Assembly (NCBI GenBank): GCA_964477345.1
Contig: CAYZDL010000014.1
Coordinates: forward strand, 1 to 42,696
Source of the DNA: JAJZEO01 sp964477345
GTDB lineage: Bacteria; Chlamydiota; Chlamydiia; Chlamydiales; 2-12-FULL-49-11
Length of the DNA: 42,696 bases
Direction of reading: 5' to 3'
The position numbers and the translations under genes were made by a program. A model generated the notes under the pieces. That model searched no databases, had not been told where the DNA came from, and saw nothing but the letters and a program-made list of their open reading frames with translations. Below, one piece after another: positions 34,186 to 42,243 of the stretch (within the stretch, counting starts at the first letter, position 1; each line of letters opens with the position of its first letter).

Positions 34186-35909
34186 TGGATAATACTCGAG
34201 GCTGCAATGGTTCTTGGTAATGTAAACGGTTCTTCTAACACAGTCAATAGAAATGGAATGCTTTCTCGGGCGCCGACATGTCCCAAAGCTTCCAAAATTG
34301 AAATTTTTTTATCCCAGTCAACCTTCCAATAAGCCTCTTCAAGCACTTTGGCTGATCGTTTTTCTCCACCGTAAAATGCTAGCGCAAGAGCTGCCTGGAT
34401 CCGCACAGTTTGGTCTTCATCGTCGAGCAGCTCTTTGACCAAATCGATAGAGGCCATCTCTGCCTCTTCGAGAAAGAAGACAGCAGCTGAGCCAACAACA
34501 CCCCACACCTGCCCTTGGAGGTAAGATTTGGCAATCTCCTTCAAATCGGGAATTCCCACAACAGCCAATGCATTGAGAATCTTTAACCTCGAAAGTTGAT
34601 CGACCATTTCAGGGTATCTTTGTACGTTTGGGACATGATGCACCTTACTCGGCAAAATCTGGGTAAAACAAGGGTAGATTCCATCCCCCATCATGATTTT
34701 TTCACTACGATCTGTCAAAAAAGAGCGCAAAAAAATCCCAGCCGTTTGAGTTTCAATTCCTTGCTCGATCATTTTATAGGCTAAATTCGCTTTGACAAAC
34801 TTATCTGACGCTCTGGTAAAGCAACTCTCAAGTATTGAGGCTGTAGTCAATCCCCCAGCTCCAACAACGCTTGCAGCAAATCGCGAAGCATTCAAATTTT
34901 TTGAGAGAATCCACTTGGTTAATTCTTCTTTCCCATATTCTGGATCGATCTTTAACAAAACCCAATCGGCCATAATCGCCACTTCAGGATTTAAGTCTTT
35001 TGAAAGCTCTTTCAGTTTTTCCTTAATCGAAGAATAGATTGAGAGATCAAAATTGATAGACCCTAACATTGCGAGCATTCTTGTTCGTACACTTGGAGAT
35101 GAATCTGAAAGAAGAGGTAACAAATGCGTGATTTGCTCTTTCTTTTCAAAATGATCAACTAATACGACAGCAAGTTCACGAAACCCTGCCCGTTTACTTT
35201 GCAAAAGAGAATTCATTTCTTCTCTTGAGAGGTCATCATGAAGCATCACAAGTGATTGAATCGCCATTTCCTTTTCTTCTGATGATACCGCTTTACTTGC
35301 GATGATCTCTTTTAAATCGATGGCAGCCTCTTTTAGACGCATTCTCCCAATCGCTGAAACCACCTCTCTCTTCACATACCAGTTTTTCTCTTCTTGGAGC
35401 AGACGGAGAACCTCTTGTTGCAATGGGCGATCATTATAATTGCAAGCCAATTGGATAGAGAGACCACGAATATAAGCATTAGATGATTGCATTCCATCTT
35501 TCAAAAGCTGAACAGCCCGTGCATCTTGCGTTAGGTACGCTCCAATTAATGAAGCCAGCACCCCCATTTCAGAATCTTTTTCCCTCTGAGATAAAATGCC
35601 CCATGAAAGTGACTCTAAAAGATCAAAGTTCTGTAAAAGCTCATTACTCAACCGCTTCTTCTTGAATATTTCAAGAGCCTTTTCACAGTCTCCCCCTTCG
35701 GAAAGAGTACGAATGTAGAGATTCTTTAAACGAGCTGAGTCGGGAAAAATTCTCAATGCCGTTTCACAAGAAATTCTAGCCCCTTCGTAGTCTCTCACCA
35801 AAAGAAAAGAGACCACTTTCCCGGCAAAATCTGCCTCATTCGAAACAAATTCAGCGTGAAGAATCCCAACGTAAAAAGTTAGAGAAGAAGCAAATACAAA
35901 CCATTTCAT
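34170..35909 (-). CDS. Exported HEAT-repeat protein
   Basis: A 579-residue protein with a signal peptide (MKWFVFASSLTFYVGILHAEF, cleavage near residue 19). A short TPR-like part (~30-90; DYEGARISCETALRIFPDSARLKNLYIRTL) is followed by many HEAT-like helix pairs, for example NWYVKREVVSAIGRMRLKEAA, SPSVRTRMLAMLGSI and QTVRIQAALALAFYGGEKR, where R-x-x-A-x-x-L-G patterns recur. Such solenoids bind other proteins; the signal peptide places it in the periplasm or beyond. I know no specific function. Its start overlaps the HIT gene stop by 4 bases (ATGA). Confidence 0.85.
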   Translation of the reverse strand: MKWFVFASSLTFYVGILHAEFVSNEADFAGKVVSFLLVRDYEGARISCETALRIFPDSARLKNLYIRTLSEGGDCEKALEIFKKKRLSNELLQNFDLLESLSWGILSQREKDSEMGVLASLIGAYLTQDARAVQLLKDGMQSSNAYIRGLSIQLACNYNDRPLQQEVLRLLQEEKNWYVKREVVSAIGRMRLKEAAIDLKEIIASKAVSSEEKEMAIQSLVMLHDDLSREEMNSLLQSKRAGFRELAVVLVDHFEKKEQITHLLPLLSDSSPSVRTRMLAMLGSINFDLSIYSSIKEKLKELSKDLNPEVAIMADWVLLKIDPEYGKEELTKWILSKNLNASRFAASVVGAGGLTTASILESCFTRASDKFVKANLAYKMIEQGIETQTAGIFLRSFLTDRSEKIMMGDGIYPCFTQILPSKVHHVPNVQRYPEMVDQLSRLKILNALAVVGIPDLKEIAKSYLQGQVWGVVGSAAVFFLEEAEMASIDLVKELLDDEDQTVRIQAALALAFYGGEKRSAKVLEEAYWKVDWDKKISILEALGHVGARESIPFLLTVLEEPFTLPRTIAASSIIQCLYH

Positions 35910-36247
35910 TTAATCCCCTTGCTCCCAAGCTTTCCCCCACCCAATACATGAAAATGGAGATGCGGAATTGTTTGCCCCGCACCAGAACCATGATTTGTCA
36001 GAACCCGGTACGAATTATCAATCTCAAGCTTTACCGCTACCGATTTAATCACATCAAAAATCCTACCCAGTAAGCAATAGTCATCTGATTCTAACTCATG
36101 AATAGAAGGAATCACCTTTTTTGTGATTACGAGAAAATGTACAGGGGCTTGTGGATACTTATCATCGATGCAAATCACTTCTTCATCTTCATAATGGACC
36201 GTCGCAGGAATTTCCCGTTTGATAATTTTTTCAAATATCGTCGTCAT
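35906..36247 (-). CDS. HIT (histidine triad) family nucleotide hydrolase
   Basis: A 113-residue HINT-type enzyme cleaving purine nucleoside phosphoramidates such as AMP-lysine. The triad is HLHFHVLGG (~98-106); IFEKIIKREIPATVHYEDE at the N-terminus is the normal HINT start. It overlaps the MYG1 gene by 4 bases (ATGA) and the HEAT-repeat gene by 4 bases. Confidence 0.94.
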   Translation of the reverse strand: MTTIFEKIIKREIPATVHYEDEEVICIDDKYPQAPVHFLVITKKVIPSIHELESDDYCLLGRIFDVIKSVAVKLEIDNSYRVLTNHGSGAGQTIPHLHFHVLGGGKLGSKGIK

Positions 36248-37134
36248 ACTACTTTTTTTCCCAACACTTGTTTTAATGCCTTAATAGCATCTTCTTTTCT
36301 ATTCCAAACTGAGATAAAACGCCCTTTATGGCAAAAAATAGCCCCATCGATGCCACTTTTTTCTTTCAACTCTTCACCTAAACGTCCCGCCCATTCTTCA
36401 GGTAGAGGACGCCTAACCTCCATCCTCTTTTCATACGATGGAGGAATTCCACGTAGCTTCCAATGATCCCCCGTTGGCATAATCACAAACTCTGCAGGAT
36501 GTGTTTCTCCACCTAACTCAAAAAAGGCCTCAAGCCACGGCATCGCCTTATCAAACACAAGACACTCATCCATTGTGTCCATCACCTCTTTGATCTTGGC
36601 CTTACAACTAATCATATAGTCGTATTTATTCATGATCCGATGTAAATGATCGAGGACAAAGTCAAGTGCATCAGAAAAGCCCTTTTCTTGCTCCAGTTCT
36701 GAAGCCTCATGAGACGCAGGAACAAATGCTGAAATCACCTGAGAAAAGCTAGCAAAACCGTATTTAGGTTCACTAAGGCCATTATCGATTTGATCAATTC
36801 CATGAACCAAAGAACGGTTTAGATAATCAAATTGGTCAAAAGAGATGATCTTTTCATTTTTCAAATACGCAAGAATCATCCCTGCACTACTCAACTCTCC
36901 ACGATACTCAGCCTGATGATGATCAAAACGACGATGTAGAGGATCGTAAATCCCCCCAACATCACAAACAAAATCACAAGTCTGCAATCTACCTAAGTCA
37001 CGAGTGCGCACAATCTTGTCTTTGTCGATTAGAGAAAAAAACAAAAGAAGAGCGCAAGCTGTTACTTCATCTGCATGAAAAGTTCCACTGTGAGTGCCAA
37101 AACTTCTATGAACCTTTCCAATTGGCGTGGTCAT
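36244..37134 (-). CDS. MYG1/UPF0160 family protein (DHH-type metal hydrolase)
   Basis: A 296-residue protein of the MYG1 family, whose eukaryotic member is a 3'-5' RNA exonuclease; the bacterial role is unclear. Key stretches: GTHSGTFHADEVTACALL (~12-29, first metal ligands), CDVGGIYDPLHRRFDHHQAEY (~50-70, DHH-like motif), VHGIDQIDNG (~108). I chose the ATG at 37134: it has AGGAGAGG 3-10 bases upstream and gives the conserved N-terminus. A longer frame (from 37185) would pass through a good promoter. First gene of the MYG1-HIT-HEAT-M24 operon. Confidence 0.92.
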   Translation of the reverse strand: MTTPIGKVHRSFGTHSGTFHADEVTACALLLFFSLIDKDKIVRTRDLGRLQTCDFVCDVGGIYDPLHRRFDHHQAEYRGELSSAGMILAYLKNEKIISFDQFDYLNRSLVHGIDQIDNGLSEPKYGFASFSQVISAFVPASHEASELEQEKGFSDALDFVLDHLHRIMNKYDYMISCKAKIKEVMDTMDECLVFDKAMPWLEAFFELGGETHPAEFVIMPTGDHWKLRGIPPSYEKRMEVRRPLPEEWAGRLGEELKEKSGIDGAIFCHKGRFISVWNRKEDAIKALKQVLGKKVV

Positions 37135-37156
37135 ATACCTCTCCTGAAATATCGGG

Positions 37157-37185
37157 ATGATACTGCAAATGATCTTATGTGACAA
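37157..37185 (-). promoter_or_regulatory. Promoter for the MYG1-HIT-HEAT-M24 operon
   Basis: Minus strand: -35 TTGTCA (37180-37185; 5 of 6), 17-base spacer, -10 TATCAT (37157-37162; 5 of 6). The start point would be about 15 bases before the MYG1 ATG. Confidence 0.65.
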
Positions 37186-37432
37186 GAAAAGGATCTGAAC
37201 AATAGTTGTGGAAAGTTTGAAGAGAAATTGTGCATGAATTGTGAAAATTGAATGGGTAAGAGCGGATATTTGTCGATAGTTTTTGGGGACAGCTATTTCA
37301 ATAACTCATTCAAACCCTTTTCCGACAATGGTTTGAATGCTTATTTTTTTGTGGAATAGCTGTAAAAAAGAAAACCCTAAAAATTCTTTAAGAGAGCTAA
37401 ACAATTGTTCATAACTTGCTTTCTCAAGGAAC
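37186..37432. other. Intergenic region with a two-tier inverted repeat, no gene
   Basis: No coding frame found. Inner arms CATTCAAACC (37307-37316) and GGTTTGAATG (37330-37339) are perfect 10-mers with a 13-base loop. Outer arms AGCTATTTCA (37291-37300) and TGGAATAGCT (37352-37361) match in 9 of 10. The rest is A/T-rich with no clear site. Confidence 0.55.
37291..37361. repeat. Two-tier inverted repeat
   Basis: The paired arms described above could fold into a long hairpin or cruciform on either strand. It is not followed by a T-tract in the minus direction and is downstream of the gene ending at 37509, beyond that gene's own terminator. Confidence 0.5.
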
Positions 37433-37463
37433 AAAAAGCCCGCAAGAACAACTCCTTGCGGGC
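37433..37463 (-). terminator. Rho-independent terminator for the charged hypothetical gene
   Basis: Minus strand: GCCCGCAAG-8 bases-CTTGCGGGC, a perfect 9-bp GC-rich stem, followed immediately by TTTTTG. It lies 45 bases after the stop of the gene at 37509-37997. Confidence 0.85.
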
Positions 37464-37508
37464 AACAAAATTCTCATGTCCTATCAAGCTGATGTTAAGA
37501 GGGCTTTC

Positions 37509-37997
37509 TTAGAGCTTCCGATGATACTCTTCTCTGATCCTGTTTTCTTCTTCTCTTTGACGGCGTCTTGCATCATCCCTTCTCTGATCATTCTCAGCAT
37601 CTTCAGCTTTTTCTTTACGCTTATGCTCCGAAACTTCGAGATTCTTCGCAGAGGCTCTTGCAGCACGCAAGATACTTAGCTCGTGTATCGATTGTTGCGC
37701 GAACGTTGTTCCAAATTTTTCCATATCACGTCTTACTTGAGGTTTCGTAGAGCTGCTCTCGCCTCCATCCGCTTTCAGAGGAGTTGACAAGACCGATACA
37801 CGCTTTTTAGAATCGGTTGACGTAGCTTGCGCTGTTGCTAACCTAACGTTTCCCACTATATTACTTGGATCAGGTCCATGATTTGTCACTGAAGGTAAAG
37901 CGCCCAGCGCTCTTCTATTGACATGGTTTTCTACGCCCTCTAAGGCCGGATTAACGATTTGGCGCCCTGTTTTCGGGTCAAATTCTACGTTTGCCAC
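37509..37997 (-). CDS. Hypothetical charged protein with C-terminal coiled coil
   Basis: A 162-residue protein of no family I recognise. The N-terminal ~90 residues are polar and probably disordered (TNHGPDPSNIVGN, TAQATSTDSKKR, GGESSSTKPQ). The C-terminal ~55 residues are a highly charged helix (HKRKEKAEDAENDQRR, REEENRIREEY), likely coiled coil. The start is a GTG at 37995-37997 with a perfect AGGAGG five bases upstream, and a strong terminator follows, so the gene is almost certainly expressed. Small size, disordered N-terminus and no signal peptide are compatible with a type III secreted protein or chaperone-like factor; this is only a guess. Confidence 0.75.
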   Translation of the reverse strand: MANVEFDPKTGRQIVNPALEGVENHVNRRALGALPSVTNHGPDPSNIVGNVRLATAQATSTDSKKRVSVLSTPLKADGGESSSTKPQVRRDMEKFGTTFAQQSIHELSILRAARASAKNLEVSEHKRKEKAEDAENDQRRDDARRRQREEENRIREEYHRKL

Positions 37998-38151
37998 AAC
38001 TACCTCCTTGAGAAGATGATGTTATTAATTTTATGGGTTTATTCTAGCGAATCTTTGCATAAACTTAAACAGAAATCCGACTGATCGACAAAAATAAATT
38101 TTATCAATCTACAATTGAAATTAACATCGACTCGTCCTATCCTTAGGATAA

Positions 38152-40266
38152 ATGCCTAAAAATATCTTTATTCACCCCTACGATCTTGCCTCCCCTGATG
38201 GGTTCGTCCGGTCATTTAAACGGATTAATGAACGGCTCATCGAGGCTGAAATCATTATAGAGAATATTTCAAGCCGCTTTAAAGGGTTTGAGATCGATCC
38301 TTCTCTTGTTTACTTTACTATCAAGAGCACCTTTGCTCAGCTTGGAGTCGATGGGATCGGCTATGACTATCAATTATCTCCTAAATTCAACCGAGCTGAA
38401 ATTAAAGTGCAGTTTAAAGCCTTTACTCCCATTGGGTATGAGCTGCTTAAAAATTTCAGTGAGGGGATTTACGTAGGCAAGCTATTTGCTGCTGACGACA
38501 GACGGCGTGTTCGGACTATCGACTACTTGACACGTCTTTTAAATAAATCAGATTCTGAGGGATATCCCCTTCTCATCTTTGGTGATCGATACAAAAGTGA
38601 AAAATTTATCGAAGATAAAGAAAACCAACGTATTGTTGTTGAGGTTCCTCTCTTACCAGGCCACTGGGTCTATGATGATGCGATACATGGTTTTCTACCA
38701 ACGATTGTACGGGGCCTAAAGAAAAAAGGGAATTCGTTCAGAAAATTTCTTTTTCTTCATCAAGTCCACAAGCAGGAAGATAGACGGATCCCCGAGGATA
38801 GTCTTCTTTTAGTGAGGACGACTTCCATCAATATTCGGACATTGTTTGCAAGGGTCGTTCCAGACATGCTTCCTGAAGGATTTAATCATGCAACCGCAGA
38901 TTTAATAGAGCCTCAACGAATTACAGGCGACATCTTTGAATTTCATGGCAAAAGCGACAAAGAGATTCACCACATCCCTTTAGAATTTTACACCCTTGAA
39001 CCATTTAGAGAACACTTCTTCTTTGCCGATAAAGATCTACTCAGAGATGCCCTTGAAAAACCTATGACCCTCTTTTCCGCATTTGAAACCGCCCCTAGCA
39101 GGCCTGCAGCTACTTTCATAGTGAAAGAGGGGCAATTGACCAATCTTCAAAGCACCGATTGGATAGTTTCAGATCCCCCTGGAGAGGAAAATTTAGTGAT
39201 TCCTCCTCAAGACCGAAAACAAAAACTAAAAATTAAAGAATTTCTCGCGGCCCAAGCGATCGATGTCATTGCCAATGCGATGCAAGAAGGGAATATTACA
39301 AGCCAAGGAGTGATTCTCTCTAATTACTTCCCCAATTCTCTACTAAAGAACCTTCTTCTAAATGATCGAGTTACCCGTTGTTTACGCGCCATTTATTTCC
39401 GCTCACCTTCTCAAAAACATGGAGAGTATTTTTCTCATAACGATCGCTCGATGCTCTTTGACCTAGCTAGAGCCTCTGTCGATGTTTTTTGGGTAGATTT
39501 CAACTACAATCTAGTCCTAAAGTACGTCTTACGAGAAGGGAATGATTTTGGTCTTTTTGTCCCGCTAAATAAGGAAAAAGAGTTCATCAACGCCACATTC
39601 TTCGGAATTTACGGATCGAGGCTTAAAGAGCCAGGAGCTGCTGGCGAGATCTACAAGCTCTTTAAGGGCCTCATTGAGATGAAATCTAGCTTAGATCACG
39701 ATCAACTTAACTCCGATACTCCCCTTGCCATCACCACGGGAGGAGGACCAGGTGTCATGACCATGGGAAACAAAATTGCATCTGACTTAGGAATTCTCTC
39801 GGTCGGCCATGCGGTCGATTTTACTAAGCCCCATGAAGATGAAGCAAGCGAAGAGACCATGAACCCGTACATCCAAGCGAAAATGACCTACCGGCTTGAA
39901 CACCTTTTTGTCCGTCAATCGGAATTCCATCTCGACTTTCCAATCTTTTTCGAAGGGGGAATCGGAACCGACTTTGAGCTCGTCTTAGAACTCCTTCGCA
40001 CTCAGGTCTCCATTAAACCCCCGGCGCCAATACTTCTCTTCGGCCCACCCTCCTATTGGCATGAAAAAATTACCCATTGTTTTAGAATCAACAGAGAATC
40101 GGGTACTATTCGAGGCTCCGAATGGATTTCAAATAATTTTTACTGCGTTCAGAATAGTGAACAAGCTCTACAAACCTACTACCGATTTTTCACAAATCGC
40201 CTACCCATAGGGCGTGACGCTCCGGGCAATAACGACGGATTTGTAATCGTCAAAGACATTCTTTAA
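38152..40266 (+). CDS. Large protein with C-terminal LOG-like (lysine decarboxylase-type) domain
   Basis: A 704-residue protein. The N-terminal ~480 residues match no family I know. The C-terminal part has a Rossmann-like segment: TPLAITTGGGPGVMTMGNKIASDLGILSVG (~523-552), similar to the GGGxxGxM strand-loop of LOG proteins, and IFFEGGIGTDFELVLELLRTQ (~599-619), similar to the PGGxGTxxE motif but with Glu instead of Pro. LOG enzymes release cytokinin-type bases from nucleoside monophosphates; the changed motif and large N-terminal part make the same activity uncertain. The Shine-Dalgarno is weak: AGGA lies inside a small palindrome (TATCCTTAGGATA) just before the ATG. No membrane segment is seen. 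Confidence 0.8.
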   Translation: MPKNIFIHPYDLASPDGFVRSFKRINERLIEAEIIIENISSRFKGFEIDPSLVYFTIKSTFAQLGVDGIGYDYQLSPKFNRAEIKVQFKAFTPIGYELLKNFSEGIYVGKLFAADDRRRVRTIDYLTRLLNKSDSEGYPLLIFGDRYKSEKFIEDKENQRIVVEVPLLPGHWVYDDAIHGFLPTIVRGLKKKGNSFRKFLFLHQVHKQEDRRIPEDSLLLVRTTSINIRTLFARVVPDMLPEGFNHATADLIEPQRITGDIFEFHGKSDKEIHHIPLEFYTLEPFREHFFFADKDLLRDALEKPMTLFSAFETAPSRPAATFIVKEGQLTNLQSTDWIVSDPPGEENLVIPPQDRKQKLKIKEFLAAQAIDVIANAMQEGNITSQGVILSNYFPNSLLKNLLLNDRVTRCLRAIYFRSPSQKHGEYFSHNDRSMLFDLARASVDVFWVDFNYNLVLKYVLREGNDFGLFVPLNKEKEFINATFFGIYGSRLKEPGAAGEIYKLFKGLIEMKSSLDHDQLNSDTPLAITTGGGPGVMTMGNKIASDLGILSVGHAVDFTKPHEDEASEETMNPYIQAKMTYRLEHLFVRQSEFHLDFPIFFEGGIGTDFELVLELLRTQVSIKPPAPILLFGPPSYWHEKITHCFRINRESGTIRGSEWISNNFYCVQNSEQALQTYYRFFTNRLPIGRDAPGNNDGFVIVKDIL

Positions 40267-40485
40267 AAAAAGCGTCCACTCTGGCCAGTCAATCACGGGT
40301 TGTTACAAGGCGATGAGGCTCCTAAAAACATAAGAGAACTTGAAGTCATCGCTAAAATCTTAGTCGACGACCTCAAGTTCTCTAATAAACAAAAGCGTAT
40401 CCTGAGAAGATCTTTCTATCCTCTCCTACATCAGGAAGTTGAATTCTATGAATCCAAGCAACCGTGCATCACTTCAACGAGCTGA
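40267..40485 (+). other. Possible short frame after the LOG-domain gene
   Basis: After the TAA of the LOG-domain gene the same frame stays open for 72 codons (from 40267). The only start is a TTG at 40300, giving 61 residues (MLQGDEAPKNIRELEVIAKILVDDLKF ...). The composition looks protein-like, with an amphipathic helix and a basic patch, but there is no Shine-Dalgarno and its last 40 bases overlap the thioredoxin gene on the other strand. It may be the remnant of a C-terminal extension, a tiny gene, or chance. Confidence 0.3.
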
Positions 40486-41207
40486 TCTCTCTGGATGAAA
40501 CCAACCTTACGTTCCACCTCTTTGCCACCTTTGTAGAAAATCAATGAAGGATAGGCGCGAACCTTTAGCTTAGCGGCCAAGGCTCTATTTGCATCACCGT
40601 CAATCTTGATAAAGACATACTTGCCTTTCATCTCTTCTGAAAGAGCGCTCAAAACAGGGGCAAGAGCCTTGCAAGGACCACACCAAGAGGCGTAGACATC
40701 GACGATCACTTTGTCATTCTGTGCGATTAACTCTTCAAAGTTACTCTCATCGGCAACAATCACTTGAGAGGCTTCTACAGCAATTGCTGGTAGAGTCGTT
40801 GCCTCTTCTTGTTGTGGTGGTTGCAGGATCGCCATCATGACCTGAGCCATCTGCATGCCAACATCTTTACTAAAACTAGCTAATTTATGGTAATACTTCT
40901 GAAATGCCTCGCTCTTCACAAACTCATAAATCTGATCGATTTCTGCCTCTGTAAATCTTTCATTAAATGCCTTCTTCAACACCTCTTGAAATTCTTCTGA
41001 ATGAAATTGCTCCTGGAATTTTTCCATAACAGAAGAAACCGCCATGTTATTTCCCGTAGCATCCAACATCATCCGTATCGAATCCTCGTAAACTTCAGAA
41101 TGATCCATGCAAAACTGAGCGTCGAAGATCTGTTTGGTTTTTTCACTCTGATCAGCAACTACGACTGATGAAAGTGCTAGGCATATACTAGTTATGATTT
41201 TTTTCAT
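40446..41207 (-). CDS. Exported DUF2059-thioredoxin fusion protein
   Basis: A 253-residue protein with a signal peptide (MKKIITSICLALSSVVVADQ, cleavage after VVA/ADQ). The middle part (~25-130) is helical and resembles DUF2059 (EVLKKAFNERFTEAEIDQIYEFVKSEAFQKYYHKL, the family's pattern of an acidic helix then YxSPxGxK-like stretch). The C-terminal thioredoxin domain has the active site ASWCGPCK (~174-178) and the cis-Pro loop VRAYPSLIFYKGG. So it should act on disulfides in the periplasm. The start is the ATG at 41207; a longer frame from 41306 would run inside the upstream gene. It overlaps the thioredoxin reductase gene by 20 bases, so they are co-translated. Confidence 0.9.
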   Translation of the reverse strand: MKKIITSICLALSSVVVADQSEKTKQIFDAQFCMDHSEVYEDSIRMMLDATGNNMAVSSVMEKFQEQFHSEEFQEVLKKAFNERFTEAEIDQIYEFVKSEAFQKYYHKLASFSKDVGMQMAQVMMAILQPPQQEEATTLPAIAVEASQVIVADESNFEELIAQNDKVIVDVYASWCGPCKALAPVLSALSEEMKGKYVFIKIDGDANRALAAKLKVRAYPSLIFYKGGKEVERKVGFIQRDQLVEVMHGCLDS

Positions 41208-42171
41208 GTTTTTCCTCTTGTTGGATATATTGATAGGCATCGAGAGCGGCTTTGCATCCCGAACCAGCAGCAGTAATCGCCTGACGATACTGAAAATCGA
41301 CCACATCTCCGGCTGAAAAGACCCCTTTAGGGGCTGCTTGGATCATCCCTTTATTATCCAGGATCACCTCTTTAGGTAACCATCCGGTATTAGGGGTTTG
41401 ACCAATCGCGATAAAGACTCCCTCACAGGGAATTTTTTCGTCCATCTTGGTTTGACTATTGGAGGCGATTACCCCTTCGACAAACCCTTTATTGACGTCA
41501 AGAATCTCTTTAATAATTCGAAATGGTTTTACTTCAATATTCTTAGTTTTATTGACCCGCTCTTTTAGTATGAGGGAAGCTCGAAATTGATCTGATCTGT
41601 GGAGTAGTGTCACTTTACTTGCAAAATGAGAGAGCATCAAAGCCTCTTCAAAGGCACTATCACCTCCTCCAACCACAACGACCTCTTTTCCTCGGTAAAG
41701 GGGGGCATCGCAGACGGCGCAGGTACTCACACCCATACCCAAAAGGGCATTTTCAGAAGAAAGGCCGAGCATACGGGGGGTCGAACCTGTTGCAATAATC
41801 ATTGTCTTTGCTTTGATCGATTCCCCTGAACTTAGCCTTGCTTCATAAGGGTAGTGGGCAAAATCGACACTGATGACATTTTGACTTTTTACTTCGGCGC
41901 CATATTTCATCGCCTGGCTGCGCATATTCGAGACGAGAGTAGAGCCATCGATCCCTTCAACAAATCCCGGAAAATTTTCGACTAAATGTGTGGTGGATAA
42001 TTGCCCGCCAGGGAGCTTTCCTTCAACGACTAAAGTCTTCAATCCTAACCTGGAAGTGTATAATCCAGAAGTCAAACCTGCTGGTCCACCGCCGACGATT
42101 ACCACATCATATTCCCCTGCGACTAAGATGGTCGAAAAGGCTAAGAAAAAAATCAAAATGAACTTTTTCAT
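41188..42171 (-). CDS. trxB: Thioredoxin reductase with N-terminal signal-like sequence
   Basis: A 327-residue FAD/NADPH enzyme reducing thioredoxin. The FAD-binding GGGPAGLTSG (27-36), the redox pair CAVC (~151-154) in GVSTCAVCDAPLY, the NADPH-binding VVGGGDSAFEEAL (~165-177) and the C-terminal GVFSAGDVVDFQYRQAITAAGSGCKAA are all present. The second Arg of the usual HRR motif is Ser (LLHRSDQFRA). Before the fold it has about 18 extra residues, MKKFILIFFLAFSTILVAG, which look like a signal peptide or anchor; normal TrxB has about ten polar residues there. Its partner gene also encodes an exported thioredoxin. A start at a later codon that would remove the leader is not evident. Confidence 0.93.
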   Translation of the reverse strand: MKKFILIFFLAFSTILVAGEYDVVIVGGGPAGLTSGLYTSRLGLKTLVVEGKLPGGQLSTTHLVENFPGFVEGIDGSTLVSNMRSQAMKYGAEVKSQNVISVDFAHYPYEARLSSGESIKAKTMIIATGSTPRMLGLSSENALLGMGVSTCAVCDAPLYRGKEVVVVGGGDSAFEEALMLSHFASKVTLLHRSDQFRASLILKERVNKTKNIEVKPFRIIKEILDVNKGFVEGVIASNSQTKMDEKIPCEGVFIAIGQTPNTGWLPKEVILDNKGMIQAAPKGVFSAGDVVDFQYRQAITAAGSGCKAALDAYQYIQQEEKHEKNHN

Positions 42172-42243
42172 AAGTAGACGAAGTTATCATAATTAAACAA
42201 AAAAAGCTCGATAAATTATTTCGTACAATGATAATTGGAGAGG

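Noticed and set aside
38138..38150. Palindrome TATCCTTAGGATA as a riboswitch-like element
   Set aside because: Too short, with a one-base centre that cannot form a hairpin loop; may only affect access to the weak Shine-Dalgarno.
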